Shown piece by piece: positions 27,145 through 36,364 of a stretch of 64,000 nucleotides of DNA; the first letter of the stretch is position 1; each line of letters starts with the position of its first letter. Where the stretch lies: contig JAFLBQ010000001.1 of assembly GCA_017303805.1 (NCBI GenBank), positions 310,001 to 374,000 of the forward strand, given 5' to 3'. The position numbers and the translations under genes are program-made. This DNA is from Cytophagales bacterium (GTDB taxonomy: Bacteria > Bacteroidota > Bacteroidia > Cytophagales > Cyclobacteriaceae). The notes beneath the pieces were generated by a model. That model was given only the letters and a program-made list of their open reading frames with translations, had not been told where the DNA came from and did no database searches.

Positions 27145-27165
27145 AATGTGTAAGATATACACAAT
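27145..27165. promoter_or_regulatory. inverted repeat in divergent GH3/regulator intergenic region
   Basis: TGTGTA at 27147-27152 and TACACA at 27158-27163 form an inverted repeat around AGATA. It sits about 70 bases before the regulator's ATG and 100 before the GH3 ATG. A TATTTTAG sequence (27172-27179), similar to a -7 box, follows it. The position fits an operator for the Nudix-type regulator; this is inference from position and symmetry. Confidence 0.4.
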
Positions 27166-27233
27166 AGTATGTATTTTAGCCGGCCGGATCAACGTCTCGC
27201 TCACTAATTTGATGACCGGCTTTTAAAAAAACT

Positions 27234-27980
27234 ATGGCTAAAAGGGAATTGCCATTTCAATCGCGGCAGGAATTTCACGAAGAAGGACACCGGGTGTTTT
27301 TACCACACCTTTCGGTGGATTGCGTGATTTTCGGTTTTCACAATGATGCACTTAAAGTTTTGCTGCTGAAGTGGAAGCAAGGCCCCTGGTGTTTGCCGGG
27401 TGGCTTTATCAAGCACCGCGAATCGATTGATCAATCGGCCAATAGGATTCTAAAAGAGCGCACAGGTTTGGACTCTATTTTCCTAGAGCAGTTTTACGCT
27501 TTTGGCGACCCCGCGCGTGAAAAAGGCAAGCGAGTGAAAGGTGCATGGATTGGCAAAAGATTTATTACCATCGGGTATTATGCGTTGGTGGAGTATTCGC
27601 AGGTTTTTCCGCAACCGGATTTGCTAAGCAGCGAATGCCGCTGGTGGGACGTGGACGAAGTGCCGGAATTAATCTACGATCACAAAGAGATTATGAACAA
27701 AGCGCTTTACACATTACGCCTAAGTTTAAACGACCACCCGGTTGGGTATAACCTGCTGCCGGAAAAATTTACCATGCCGCAACTACAAAAATTATACGAA
27801 ACCATTTTGGGCGAGCCGCTCGATCGCAGGAATTTTCAAAAGCAAATGCTTAGCCTCAACCTGCTCATTCGCTTAAAGGAAAGAAAAACGGGGGGTGCAC
27901 ACAAAGCTCCGTTTCTATATAAGTTTGACAAGAAAAGATATAGTAGTGCCTTGCAAACCGGACTGCGGATTTCTTTCTGA
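27234..27980 (+). CDS. Nudix-domain transcriptional regulator (NrtR/AraR-like)
   Basis: A 248-residue protein. Residues about 25-150 form a Nudix fold (LSVDCVIFGFHNDALKVLLL, GPWCLPGGFI). The Nudix box at 57-79 keeps Gly57 and Glu63 and Arg71, but the metal-binding REUxEE core reads RILKER, so the first and last Glu of the core are lost and catalysis is unlikely. Residues about 165-240 form a winged helix (FTMPQLQKLYETILGEPLDRRNFQKQML). This is the architecture of NrtR and of the Bacteroides arabinose regulator AraR, which bind a sugar metabolite and control transport and catabolism genes. Here it is divergent from GH3 and close to other carbohydrate genes, so a local sugar regulator is likely. 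Confidence 0.87.
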   Translation: MAKRELPFQSRQEFHEEGHRVFLPHLSVDCVIFGFHNDALKVLLLKWKQGPWCLPGGFIKHRESIDQSANRILKERTGLDSIFLEQFYAFGDPAREKGKRVKGAWIGKRFITIGYYALVEYSQVFPQPDLLSSECRWWDVDEVPELIYDHKEIMNKALYTLRLSLNDHPVGYNLLPEKFTMPQLQKLYETILGEPLDRRNFQKQMLSLNLLIRLKERKTGGAHKAPFLYKFDKKRYSSALQTGLRISF

Positions 27981-27982
27981 AC

Positions 27983-29566
27983 TTACTTTTGTTTGAGTGC
28001 TGCGGCAATTGCTTTTTCTGCCAGCGGAGCCATTACCTTATACCCTTGCAGGTTGGGGTGCACGCCATCGTAGCCCAGCTCTTGTTGCAGCCCGTTGCGC
28101 TCGTCTTTCATAGCGGTGTGGTAGTCCAGGTACACCAGTTTGTTGGCCTCGCAATACGCTTTTAACATGTTATTCAGAGCTACTACTTTTTGAGCGGGCT
28201 CCATACCGGGCCGCCAGGGAAAGTCGTAGGCCGGAATAACCGAAGACACCACCACCTTTATTCCGTTTGCTTTGGCCAGTTGAATCATGGCAATGATATT
28301 ATCGCGGGTTTGCTCTAACGTAATTGGCCCGGTGTTACCAGCAATGTCGTTAATGCCGGCCAGCAACACCACCACTTTGGGTTTTAGGTTTATTACATCT
28401 TGCTGAAACCGCAAGAGCATTTGCGGAGTAGTTTGCCCGCTAATACCGCGATTGATGTACGGCTTACCTTCCCAAAAACTTTTATCCACGCGGCTCCAAC
28501 CTTCGGTAATAGAGTTACCCATAAATACAATCCGGTTTTCTGAATTTTTTGGTAGTCCGGCCATGGCGTTTTCTTGTTGGTATCGTTTTAGATTAGCCCA
28601 GTCTGGGCCTTCAAAGTTTTTCTTTACCCAACGAAGGCAGGCATCAATCCATTGTTCTTTCGCTTCCGGATTGTACATGCCGTAGCCGTGGCCACCTTTT
28701 TCATAGATAAAAGTTTCTACTGCAACTTTATTTTGTTGCAACGCGGCCACAAATGCCAACGTGTTGCCTACCGGCACCACATCATCGGTAAGGGGTGCGG
28801 TAATAAATACGGCTGGGGTTCGGGGTGTTACTTGCAGTTCGGCCGAGAATTTCTTTACATCCGTTTCAGTCATTCCGGATTCAAAATACTTTTTGGAGTT
28901 TTTAACTATCGGGTTCGGGGTAGTACCACCGATCAGATTCATGCGCGAGCCGTGGTGCGTAAGACTATCGCCAAAGGTTATTACCGGATAGTTCAAGATC
29001 AGAAAATCAGGCCGCAGGCTTGTGTGGTTTGGATTTTCTATGTAATCTTTTTCAAAGTGCGTGGCAGCGGTTGCAGCAAGATGTCCTCCGGCTGATGAAC
29101 CGAGGATTCCGATTTTAGCAGGATTGATTTTCCATTCGTTGGCATTTTCTCGCACCATTTGAATGGCACGCTGTGCATCTTGCAGCGGTGCGATGCGTTT
29201 GTCTTGCATCGTTTCTTTTCGCGGCAAGCGATATTTTAAAACGAAGGCCGCAATGCCGGCTTCATTGAACTTTCGAGCCATGTCGTACCCTTCGTGGCTG
29301 GTAGCCAGAATGGAGTAACCCCCTCCCGGACAAATAACTATTCCGATACCGGTAGCTTTCTCCGCAGGCGGCAGAAATGCGGTTAGCGTGGGTGTTATTA
29401 CTCCATGCAGAATATCAATTTTATTGGCGCCCACGTTGTGTGTTACCGAGGTATCGATAGCCACAGCAGATGGAACTGCATTTGGAATGTTTTTATAAAG
29501 TGCCAGTTCGGTTTGTGCGAATGCACCGGTGCACAGCACGACCAGAAAAAACAGAATCAACTTCAT
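27983..29566 (-). CDS. double esterase: alpha/beta hydrolase fused to SGNH hydrolase
   Basis: A 527-residue exported protein (signal peptide MKLILFFLVVLCTGAFAQ). Residues about 45-320 are an alpha/beta hydrolase of the BD-FAE/esterase-lipase type: oxyanion CPGGGY, nucleophile Ser158 in GSSAGG, Asp at 261-262 in LTDDVVP and His293 in GGHGYG. Residues about 345-527 are an SGNH domain: Ser352 in FMGNSITEGW, GIND in LLAGINDIAG, and DGVHPN with the Asp/His pair. Such pairs of esterase domains remove acetyl or feruloyl groups from plant polysaccharides such as xylan or pectin. It ends two bases from the convergent Nudix regulator and lies next to a rhamnosidase. Confidence 0.9.
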   Translation of the reverse strand: MKLILFFLVVLCTGAFAQTELALYKNIPNAVPSAVAIDTSVTHNVGANKIDILHGVITPTLTAFLPPAEKATGIGIVICPGGGYSILATSHEGYDMARKFNEAGIAAFVLKYRLPRKETMQDKRIAPLQDAQRAIQMVRENANEWKINPAKIGILGSSAGGHLAATAATHFEKDYIENPNHTSLRPDFLILNYPVITFGDSLTHHGSRMNLIGGTTPNPIVKNSKKYFESGMTETDVKKFSAELQVTPRTPAVFITAPLTDDVVPVGNTLAFVAALQQNKVAVETFIYEKGGHGYGMYNPEAKEQWIDACLRWVKKNFEGPDWANLKRYQQENAMAGLPKNSENRIVFMGNSITEGWSRVDKSFWEGKPYINRGISGQTTPQMLLRFQQDVINLKPKVVVLLAGINDIAGNTGPITLEQTRDNIIAMIQLAKANGIKVVVSSVIPAYDFPWRPGMEPAQKVVALNNMLKAYCEANKLVYLDYHTAMKDERNGLQQELGYDGVHPNLQGYKVMAPLAEKAIAAALKQK

Positions 29567-29672
29567 ATAGTTCTTTTATATCATGTATATACTGCCATTG
29601 AATCATTTCGAGCGTGTGAAGGTATTACATGGCCGGTTCAATTTGCAGCCTCAAAATGTAAAAGGCACAGAT

Positions 29673-32390
29673 TTATTTTTTGGCGCTGAACCAGTACTTG
29701 CCCGAACCAACCGTAACTTTTACATACCCGCCTTCTTCGCTCTTTATCGAGATGTCTTTAACTGAAGTGAGGGGTTTGCCGCTTTCGGTAACAGCGGTTC
29801 GGTTGCTGGCCGGTATATAAACGGTAGCTTGCGTATTCGCGGGTATCTCCACTTCAAGTGTCAGGGCGGTGTCAGTTGTTTTCCATGCCGATTTAACCAG
29901 GCCGTAGCCAGTGTTGTATTCCGATGCGGCTTGGGTAAGCCGGTTATCCAAATGGGGTTTGATTACGATTCGTTTATAGCCCGGAGTGTTTTCTTCCGTA
30001 TCAATACCCGTAACAACGCGGTACATCCAATCGCCAATGGCTCCATAGGCATAGTGATTGAAAGAGTTCATGCCCGGAGTTTGAAATGTTCCATCGGGCT
30101 TAATACCATCCCACCGTTCCCAAATGGTGGTGGCACCCATCTTAACCGGGTAGAGCCACGAAGGATACGTCTCTTGCAACAACAAAGAATAAGCAACCTC
30201 ATCGTACCCAAAGCGACTGAGTACATGGCATAAGTAAGGTGTGCCCAAAAAGCCGGTGGTTAAGTGGTTGCCATAGCTCTTTACATTCTCTACAAGTTTT
30301 TCGGCAGCCTGAGCGCGCAGGTTTTCCGGGAGCATGTCGAAATTTAGCGCCAGTACATACGCGGTTTGGGTACTGCTTACCAGACGGCCGTTGGCTGTCA
30401 CATACTCTTTCATAAAGGCATCTTTTACTTGCTGAAGCAGTGCAGCATACCTGGTAACGTCCTCTTGCCGGCCCAACACTTTAGCGGTTTTTATTACCAA
30501 CTCGGTAGAGTGCGCAAAAAAACATTGAGCAATCAAGTATTTGTCGGTAACGGCCGAGCGGCCATCGTTGTCATCAAAAGGGCGATAAAACAACCAATCG
30601 CCAAAATGGAATCCTTTGTTCCACAAGTAGTTTGTACTGTTGCGTTCCATATAACCTACCCATGCTTTCATGCTGTTGTATTGATCTTGCAAAATGCGGG
30701 TATCGCCATAGGCCAGGTACATGTTCCAGGGAATTATAGTTGCCGCATCGGCCCAACCGGCAGAGCCACCGGCCCGCATGGGGCCAAACGACCGGATAAC
30801 ATCGGGTATCACAAACGGAACATTGCCGTTTTCCTGTTCGGCTTCCAGGTCCTTCAACCACTTCGAAAAGAAATTATGCACATCGAAATTAAAGGTAGCT
30901 GTGCGCGAGAAGGCTTGCGCATCGCCTGTCCAGCCCAGGCGCTCATCGCGCTGGGGGCAGTCGGTGGGCACATCCAGAAAATTGCCGCGCTGGCCCCATT
31001 GAATGTTATGTTGCAATTGGTTGATGAGGGGATGCGAACTTGTAAAGTTGCCAGTGCGGGGCATATCCGAATACAACGCAACGGCAGTAAAATTTTCGGG
31101 TTTAATTTCTCCGGTAAAGTCTATGCGTAGATACCGAAAGCCCTGAAACGTAAAATGCGGTTCAAAAAATTCTTCGCCACTTCCTTTCAAAATGTATTCA
31201 TTCTTTTGTTGCGCAGGCCGTAGGTTCTCGGTGTAAAAGTTTCCGTCTTTATCCAATACCTCGGCATGGTAGAGTGTAATTCTGTCGCCCGCTTTACCGC
31301 TTACTCTAACTTGTACCCAACCAACCAGGTTTTGGCCAAAGTCCAGCACGCGCTCGCCTTTAGGTGTGGTTATATATTGAATGGGTTTGAAGGTTTCTTT
31401 TTTCCGAATGGGTTCGTTGTAGGTAGCCACCAGTGGAGGTAGGCCATCGGTTTTAATGGTTACAGGCTTCCATGAAGCATCGTTATACGCGCCAGTATTC
31501 CACCCGGTTTTTTCGTTGCGTGCATCAATCGTTTCGCCATGATAGATTTCAGAACTTACAATAGAACCGAAGGCAGTTTTCCAGGTAGCATCGGTGCCAA
31601 TGGTTTCGCGGGTTCCATCGGCATATTCAATTTCAATTTGCGCTAACAAGGCTAAATCCTTTCCATAAAAATTTTTCTGTCCGGAAAATCCAATAAACCC
31701 ACGGTACCAGCCGCTGCCTAATACCGCTGCCAATGCATTGGTGCCTGTGGTAAAGTGGTTTGTAACATCGTACACCTGGTATTGCAATCGCTTGGAATAG
31801 GTTGTCCAGCCGGGGGTAAGGTAGGCATCGCCAATGCGTTTGCCATTAATATAGGCTTCGTACAAACCCAGGGCCGTTATATAGGCAGTTGCCGAAACAA
31901 TTTTTTTGGTGATAGTAACCGATTTGCGAAAGTAGGGGCTGGGTCGGTTAACGGTATCTTCTTCAGTGGCTTTAACCCAACTTGCTTTCCAATCGGAAGG
32001 TTGCATCAATCCCATTTGCCAGAAGGCCGGCTCGCTCCATGCCGAAACTTTGCCGGTATTATCCCACGCGCGCACCTGCCAGAAATATTTTTTTCCCGAA
32101 ACCAACGCAGGACCAGCATAGCCAACAAACTGCGATTGATCGGAATTTACTTTTCCACTCGCCCAAACTGTTGCTTTGGGTAAATTGATTGCTGCATCGC
32201 TTACGCGGATTTCGTAGGCTGCCTGCACTATATTTCGATTAGCGGATTGAAGCTGCCAGCTAAAGCGCGGGGCTACATCAATACCCAGTGGGTTTTTCTG
32301 ATTTTCGGTTAACGGATTTTTGATTTGCACCTGGGTATTTCCGGCAAGAGAAGCACACAGTAAGCTTAGTGTAAGAAGAAGGTTGCGCAT
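29673..32390 (-). CDS. alpha-L-rhamnosidase, GH78
   Basis: A 905-residue exported protein (MRNLLLTLSLLCASLAGNTQ). The domain order is that of GH78: an N-terminal fibronectin-like part (NPLGIDVAPRFSWQLQS), the Bac_rhamnosid_N region (AYINGKRIGDAYLTPGWTTYSKRLQYQ), a second sandwich (RVLDFGQNLVGWVQVRV), the (alpha/alpha)6 barrel with VPTDCPQRDERLGWTGDAQ that holds the catalytic acids, and the C-terminal sandwich after AYGAIGDWMYRVVTGI. It releases terminal rhamnose from pectic or other polysaccharides or glycosides. Together with GH3 and the double esterase it points to a rhamnose-bearing acetylated substrate. Confidence 0.95.
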   Translation of the reverse strand: MRNLLLTLSLLCASLAGNTQVQIKNPLTENQKNPLGIDVAPRFSWQLQSANRNIVQAAYEIRVSDAAINLPKATVWASGKVNSDQSQFVGYAGPALVSGKKYFWQVRAWDNTGKVSAWSEPAFWQMGLMQPSDWKASWVKATEEDTVNRPSPYFRKSVTITKKIVSATAYITALGLYEAYINGKRIGDAYLTPGWTTYSKRLQYQVYDVTNHFTTGTNALAAVLGSGWYRGFIGFSGQKNFYGKDLALLAQIEIEYADGTRETIGTDATWKTAFGSIVSSEIYHGETIDARNEKTGWNTGAYNDASWKPVTIKTDGLPPLVATYNEPIRKKETFKPIQYITTPKGERVLDFGQNLVGWVQVRVSGKAGDRITLYHAEVLDKDGNFYTENLRPAQQKNEYILKGSGEEFFEPHFTFQGFRYLRIDFTGEIKPENFTAVALYSDMPRTGNFTSSHPLINQLQHNIQWGQRGNFLDVPTDCPQRDERLGWTGDAQAFSRTATFNFDVHNFFSKWLKDLEAEQENGNVPFVIPDVIRSFGPMRAGGSAGWADAATIIPWNMYLAYGDTRILQDQYNSMKAWVGYMERNSTNYLWNKGFHFGDWLFYRPFDDNDGRSAVTDKYLIAQCFFAHSTELVIKTAKVLGRQEDVTRYAALLQQVKDAFMKEYVTANGRLVSSTQTAYVLALNFDMLPENLRAQAAEKLVENVKSYGNHLTTGFLGTPYLCHVLSRFGYDEVAYSLLLQETYPSWLYPVKMGATTIWERWDGIKPDGTFQTPGMNSFNHYAYGAIGDWMYRVVTGIDTEENTPGYKRIVIKPHLDNRLTQAASEYNTGYGLVKSAWKTTDTALTLEVEIPANTQATVYIPASNRTAVTESGKPLTSVKDISIKSEEGGYVKVTVGSGKYWFSAKK

Positions 32391-32563
32391 AGGTAGAATT
32401 TGTTAACTGCATGAAGATAGGTATATCCGGGTAATGGTACTATCCTGCACTGTACTGGCGGCAGCTCTTTTGTGTTAGCCATTACCGAGGCCGCGAGTTA
32501 CTGCTTTGCAAGCTGGGTAAACTCTTTTTATGCTCGGGGTAGTAATTGTAGTGCCGGACTGTT

Positions 32564-32571
32564 TATTTTTG
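32564..32571 (+). promoter_or_regulatory. tRNA-Ser promoter -7 element
   Basis: TATTTTTG is a full TAnnTTTG match and is followed by CGCGCCC; it lies 17 bases before the tRNA. A TTG at 32546-32548, 15 bases upstream of it, may be the -33 part. Confidence 0.6.
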
Positions 32572-32588
32572 CGCGCCCACAAAGGAAA

Positions 32589-32677
32589 AGGAGAGGTGCC
32601 AGAGTGGCCGAATGGGACGGTCTCGAAAACCGTTGTCCTGAGTAATCGGGACCGAGGGTTCGAATCCCTCCCTCTCC
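32589..32677 (+). tRNA. tRNA-Ser (anticodon CGA)
   Basis: An 89-base class II tRNA. Acceptor GGAGAGG (32589-32595) pairs with CCTCTCC (32670-32676), discriminator G. The anticodon arm is ACGGT, loop CTCGAAA, ACCGT, with anticodon CGA at 32623-32625. A long variable arm follows, and the T arm is GAGGG, TTCGAAT, CCCTC. The 3' CCA is not encoded in full (GCA then T). It reads UCG codons. Confidence 0.97.
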
Positions 32678-32731
32678 GCATCTAAATGCACAGTTGGACG
32701 TAGAAAGATCTCGACTGTCCGCAACGAGATT

Positions 32732-34666
32732 TTAAGTGCCTATCTGCCGATGTTGAATGCGCACAGCGTTACCAATGGCAAGTAATGCAACGCCCACATC
32801 TGCAAAAACTGCTTCCCACAAGGTGGCAATACCGCCAGCGCCCAACGCCAACACAATCAGCTTTATGCCTAACGCCAACGCTATATTTTGCCATACAATT
32901 CTTTGTGTGGCTTTGCTGATTTTAAGGGCGGTAATAATTTTGGAAGGCTCACTGTTCTGAATCACCACATCGGCAGTTTCAATAGCTACATCGGTACCGT
33001 GCCCCATTGCAATGCCCACATCGCTAAGCGCCAATACGGGTGCATCGTTTATGCCATCGCCCACAAAGGCTACCGGTTTAACCGAGGCCGCTTTAATAGA
33101 TTGTAATTGCTGCATCTTGTCTTCAGGCAGCAGATTGCCCACGGCAGTTGGCACCTGCAAGATGGCCGCAACTTCATTTACTACTGCTTGCTTGTCGCCA
33201 CTTAATATAATAGTGTTTATTCCGGCACGGGTAAGTTGCGCAATGGTAGCTGCGCTGTCCGCTTTAAGTTCATCTGCAAAAGTAATGTACCCGGCAAAGA
33301 CTTTGTCTATCGCCACACAGGCGAGCGTGCTGGTAATGTCATTCAACTGCGTTGGAAACGCAATTCCCAAATGGCTTAACAAGCGGGTGGTGCCTACGGT
33401 CACATGCTGTTGGTTTACAATGCCCGTTATGCCAAGGCCTTTTAGCTCTTGAGGTTGGTTAACCTGAAACGGTGCAGATGCTTGCACGTACTTAATAAGT
33501 GCTTTTGCAATGGGATGGTTTGAACGCGATTGCAGCGCTGCCGCCAATGCCAGCCATTCGGTAGTGGCAACCTGACTTACTACATTTTTAACTACGAAGG
33601 TGCCGTGTGTAAGCGTGCCGGTTTTATCAAAAACAATCGTTCCGGTTTGCGAAAGTTTGTCCAGATAGCTGGCGCCTTTAAACAGAATGCCGTTGCGCGA
33701 ACTGGCTCCAAGCCCTCCAAAGTAGGCAAGCGGAATGGCAACCACCAATGCGCAAGGACATGAAATCACTAAAAAGATTAAGCCGCGGTAGAGCCATTCA
33801 TGAAAGTGATAATCTTTAACAAAGACCCACGGCACCAGTACGATGGTTGCAGCCAGCAGCGCCACGGCAGGTGTATAATAGCGCGCAAACTTGCGTAAGA
33901 AGAGTTCGGTAGGCGCCTTTTTAGAAACTGCGGTTTGCACCATAGTAAGAATGCGCGCCATGGAACTTTCATCAAACGGTCGGGTTACTTTTATTTCAGC
34001 AACCTGTTGTTCGCAAATCATGCCGGCCAACACCGGCTGGCCTTGGGTAAGTAATTTTGGAATGCTTTCGCCTGTAAGGGCGGTTGCATTAAAACTCGCT
34101 TCTGCGGTAAGCAATTCGCCATCCAACGCTACGCGATCACCGGCTTTTACTTGCAGAATTTCGGAAGGCTGCACCTGGGCGGCAGGTATTTTAATGTACT
34201 GGTTGCCGCGAAGAACAGTGGCATTGGCTGGGCGCAGGTCTAACAAAGTTTGAATGTTACGCCTGGCCCGGTGCACGGCCGCATCTTGCAACAATTCGCC
34301 TATGGTATAGAAAAGCATTACGGCTACACCTTCGGGATATTCATTTAAATAAAATGCGCCCACCGTGGCGAGGCTCATCAATAAAAATTCGGTAAAAACT
34401 TCGCCACTCATAACCAGGCGAAAGGCTTTTGCCAATACCGGAATACCAACCGGTGCATAGGCTACTGCATACCATAGCAACCGCACCGAAGGCGTAAACC
34501 AGGGCGCCAGCGTGCTATCAAACAACAGCCCGGTAGAAAGCAGCATCAAACTAACAACAGGCGCAAGCCACGGATGCACCTGAATTTTCGTATCAGAAAC
34601 TTTCTGAGTTTCGTGGCTGTGCGCGGCACAGCATTCGTGTTGGTGTGTTGTTGGTTGCGTGCTCAT
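32732..34666 (-). CDS. Zn2+/Cd2+/Pb2+-type P1B ATPase
   Basis: A heavy-metal exporter of 644 residues. There is no full HMA domain; instead the N terminus is rich in His and Cys (HQHECCAAHSHE). The core has the TM6 metal motif ISCPCAL, the phosphorylation site FDKTGTLTHG, TGES in the actuator domain (ALTGESIPK), HP in SNHPIAKAL and GDGINDAPVLA. Near the C terminus a Lys in ALGIKLIVL and an Asp in AVFADVG correspond to the pair that defines ZntA-like (P1B-2) pumps. The ATG at 34666 (MSTQPTTHQH) is preferred over the one seven codons upstream. No metal-responsive regulator is adjacent. Confidence 0.92.
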   Translation of the reverse strand: MSTQPTTHQHECCAAHSHETQKVSDTKIQVHPWLAPVVSLMLLSTGLLFDSTLAPWFTPSVRLLWYAVAYAPVGIPVLAKAFRLVMSGEVFTEFLLMSLATVGAFYLNEYPEGVAVMLFYTIGELLQDAAVHRARRNIQTLLDLRPANATVLRGNQYIKIPAAQVQPSEILQVKAGDRVALDGELLTAEASFNATALTGESIPKLLTQGQPVLAGMICEQQVAEIKVTRPFDESSMARILTMVQTAVSKKAPTELFLRKFARYYTPAVALLAATIVLVPWVFVKDYHFHEWLYRGLIFLVISCPCALVVAIPLAYFGGLGASSRNGILFKGASYLDKLSQTGTIVFDKTGTLTHGTFVVKNVVSQVATTEWLALAAALQSRSNHPIAKALIKYVQASAPFQVNQPQELKGLGITGIVNQQHVTVGTTRLLSHLGIAFPTQLNDITSTLACVAIDKVFAGYITFADELKADSAATIAQLTRAGINTIILSGDKQAVVNEVAAILQVPTAVGNLLPEDKMQQLQSIKAASVKPVAFVGDGINDAPVLALSDVGIAMGHGTDVAIETADVVIQNSEPSKIITALKISKATQRIVWQNIALALGIKLIVLALGAGGIATLWEAVFADVGVALLAIGNAVRIQHRQIGT

Positions 34667-34769
34667 TACCAGTAAGCCCGAAAGCAAAAGTAAATGCAGA
34701 GTGGGTGCAATAGGGTTGCATCTTATGATTTAATCACACTTGCAACAACGATTCAAGTTGAGGGCAGGC

Positions 34770-35777
34770 TTAGGGCTTAACGAACGCAAGCGTTTGGTTG
34801 CCGGCCAAAACAAGTAAGCTACCGGTACGGGCTTTACGCACCACGTGGTAGCCAGTAGGAGATAGAGGCTGCCAATCTATTCCACGGTTGATAGAAATTT
34901 CTGTACCCGATGGCCCCGTGGTGATAAGTTTCTTTTTATCGAGAAAGAGCACACACTCGCGGTAGCCAGCGGGTGCTGTGTGTGGAGGTGTCCACGATTT
35001 ACCATCGTCAAAACTTACAAAAGCATTTTGGTTGGTGGCCTGCGACTGTGTAAAATCACCGCCCACTACTACCCAGGTTTTTTTGTTGCGATCGAAAGAA
35101 AAGATTCCGGCACTCTCGCTTTGTTGAATGACCGGGGGCTCCATTGTTTTCCAGGTATTACCTTTATCCTTCGAAAGAAATAAGCGCGAAGTTTTTCCAC
35201 CGGTGCTGATAAGTAAATCGGTTTTACCTAAACACCGGATGCCGGTGCCGCTTGCCGCAAAGGAAGCTTCGCCCGGATTTAAGGTGGGACCTTCCAGGGG
35301 CTGCCAGGTTTGTCCACCATCGCTTGTCTTCAAAAGAAATAGTTTATCGGTAAGCGGGTCACCGTAAATAATTCCTTCGCGCTCGTTCCAAAAATCAATG
35401 CCATCGGCAAAGGCATTGCTGTGGCTGTTGGTATAAACCGGTTGCCAGGTTTTACCTCCATCTTGAGTAAGCAATACATGCAATGGCGATCCGGCATTTA
35501 CTACCAGTGCTTTGGTGGCCGAGAAGGCATAGAGCGAGCGAAAGTCGGAGTGCTCGTGTGCTTTTAGTTGCTGAAAATTCCAATCAGTTCCATTGGTAGT
35601 TAATCCCACCCACCCATTTGAACCCGCTACCCAGGCGGTTTGATTGTTCACAACCGACAGCGCGCGAAAAGAAGCCTGCACCGCCACCGGAATTTTATAA
35701 GGTACAATCGTTTGTAAAAACGCGGGGGTGGCGCAACAGAATAGTAGCGCTACAATAAGATTTGGTTTTAACCTCAT
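34770..35777 (-). CDS. Ycf48/BNR-type beta-propeller protein, exported
   Basis: A 335-residue protein with a signal peptide (MRLKPNLIVALLFCCATPAF). The mature chain has repeated sialidase/Ycf48-type Asp-box blades: LTTNGTDW, LTQDGGKTWQPV, KTSDGGQTWQPL, LSKDKGNTWKTM, SFDDGKSWTPP and INRGIDWQPL, about six to seven blades. Such proteins are usually labelled photosystem II stability-like or oxidoreductase in Bacteroidota, without real support for either; a binding or assembly function is more likely. It is divergent from the lipoprotein gene at 35852. Confidence 0.83.
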   Translation of the reverse strand: MRLKPNLIVALLFCCATPAFLQTIVPYKIPVAVQASFRALSVVNNQTAWVAGSNGWVGLTTNGTDWNFQQLKAHEHSDFRSLYAFSATKALVVNAGSPLHVLLTQDGGKTWQPVYTNSHSNAFADGIDFWNEREGIIYGDPLTDKLFLLKTSDGGQTWQPLEGPTLNPGEASFAASGTGIRCLGKTDLLISTGGKTSRLFLSKDKGNTWKTMEPPVIQQSESAGIFSFDRNKKTWVVVGGDFTQSQATNQNAFVSFDDGKSWTPPHTAPAGYRECVLFLDKKKLITTGPSGTEISINRGIDWQPLSPTGYHVVRKARTGSLLVLAGNQTLAFVKP

Positions 35778-35851
35778 AAAAAAATCACTTTCATTTTAAG
35801 CAAGATATAAGCATCTTTAGTAAAAATAAATTTTCAACCTAACCCACTTAC

Positions 35852-36364
35852 ATGAAATTAAATGCAGCAGTAACACTTTTGGCTTGTTGGGCACTTGTAT
35901 TCATCTCCTCTTGCAAAAAAGATGAAGACCCCGAACCTGCGTACGAAGTACAGTCGCGGCTTTTGGCTGGCGCGAAAGGTTCCAGTAAAACATGGAAGTT
36001 AAGTTCCGCCTCTGTAACCTATGGAAGTAATACCGAGGACTTTGAATTTTCAGCTTGTTTTCTTGATAACCGGTATAAGTTTACCAACAATGCCAGCCAG
36101 GATTACGAAGCCAGTGAAGGCGCAACCAAGTGTAACTCCACCGATCCTACCATTGTTGAATCCGGCCATTGGTCGTTTACGCAAGATGGTGGTATTCTAA
36201 TTGTACTTGCTTACGACTATACAAATTCTGATGGTGTATTATTTGCCTACTTTACCCGGCCGGCTACGGTAGTGGAGCTAACCGATACTTCGTTGCGAAT
36301 TGATATTGAAGTGGAATATGAAGGTGACTTGGAAACTTACCACATTAACTTCGAGGCGATTTAA
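35852..36364 (+). CDS. lipocalin-like lipoprotein
   Basis: A 170-residue lipoprotein with lipobox FISSC at about residues 17-21 followed by KKDEDPEP. The mature part starts LLAGAKGSSKTWKLSSASV and continues as a small beta barrel with RYKFTNNASQDYEASEGATKCN and ESGHWSFTQDGGILIV, the pattern of the Bacteroidota lipocalin-like group. Ligand unknown. Its stop overlaps the ATG of the SGNH gene by one base (TAATG), so the two are co-translated. Confidence 0.8.
   Translation: MKLNAAVTLLACWALVFISSCKKDEDPEPAYEVQSRLLAGAKGSSKTWKLSSASVTYGSNTEDFEFSACFLDNRYKFTNNASQDYEASEGATKCNSTDPTIVESGHWSFTQDGGILIVLAYDYTNSDGVLFAYFTRPATVVELTDTSLRIDIEVEYEGDLETYHINFEAI

Noticed and set aside
30366-31130. 254-residue plus-strand frame opposite GH78
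   Set aside because: Long only because the GH78 gene is long and fairly GC-rich; no signal, motif or start context.
32475-32681. Short minus-strand reading frame with RDSNPRSR
   Set aside because: It is the antisense of tRNA-Ser; this translation is a well-known artefact of tRNA genes.
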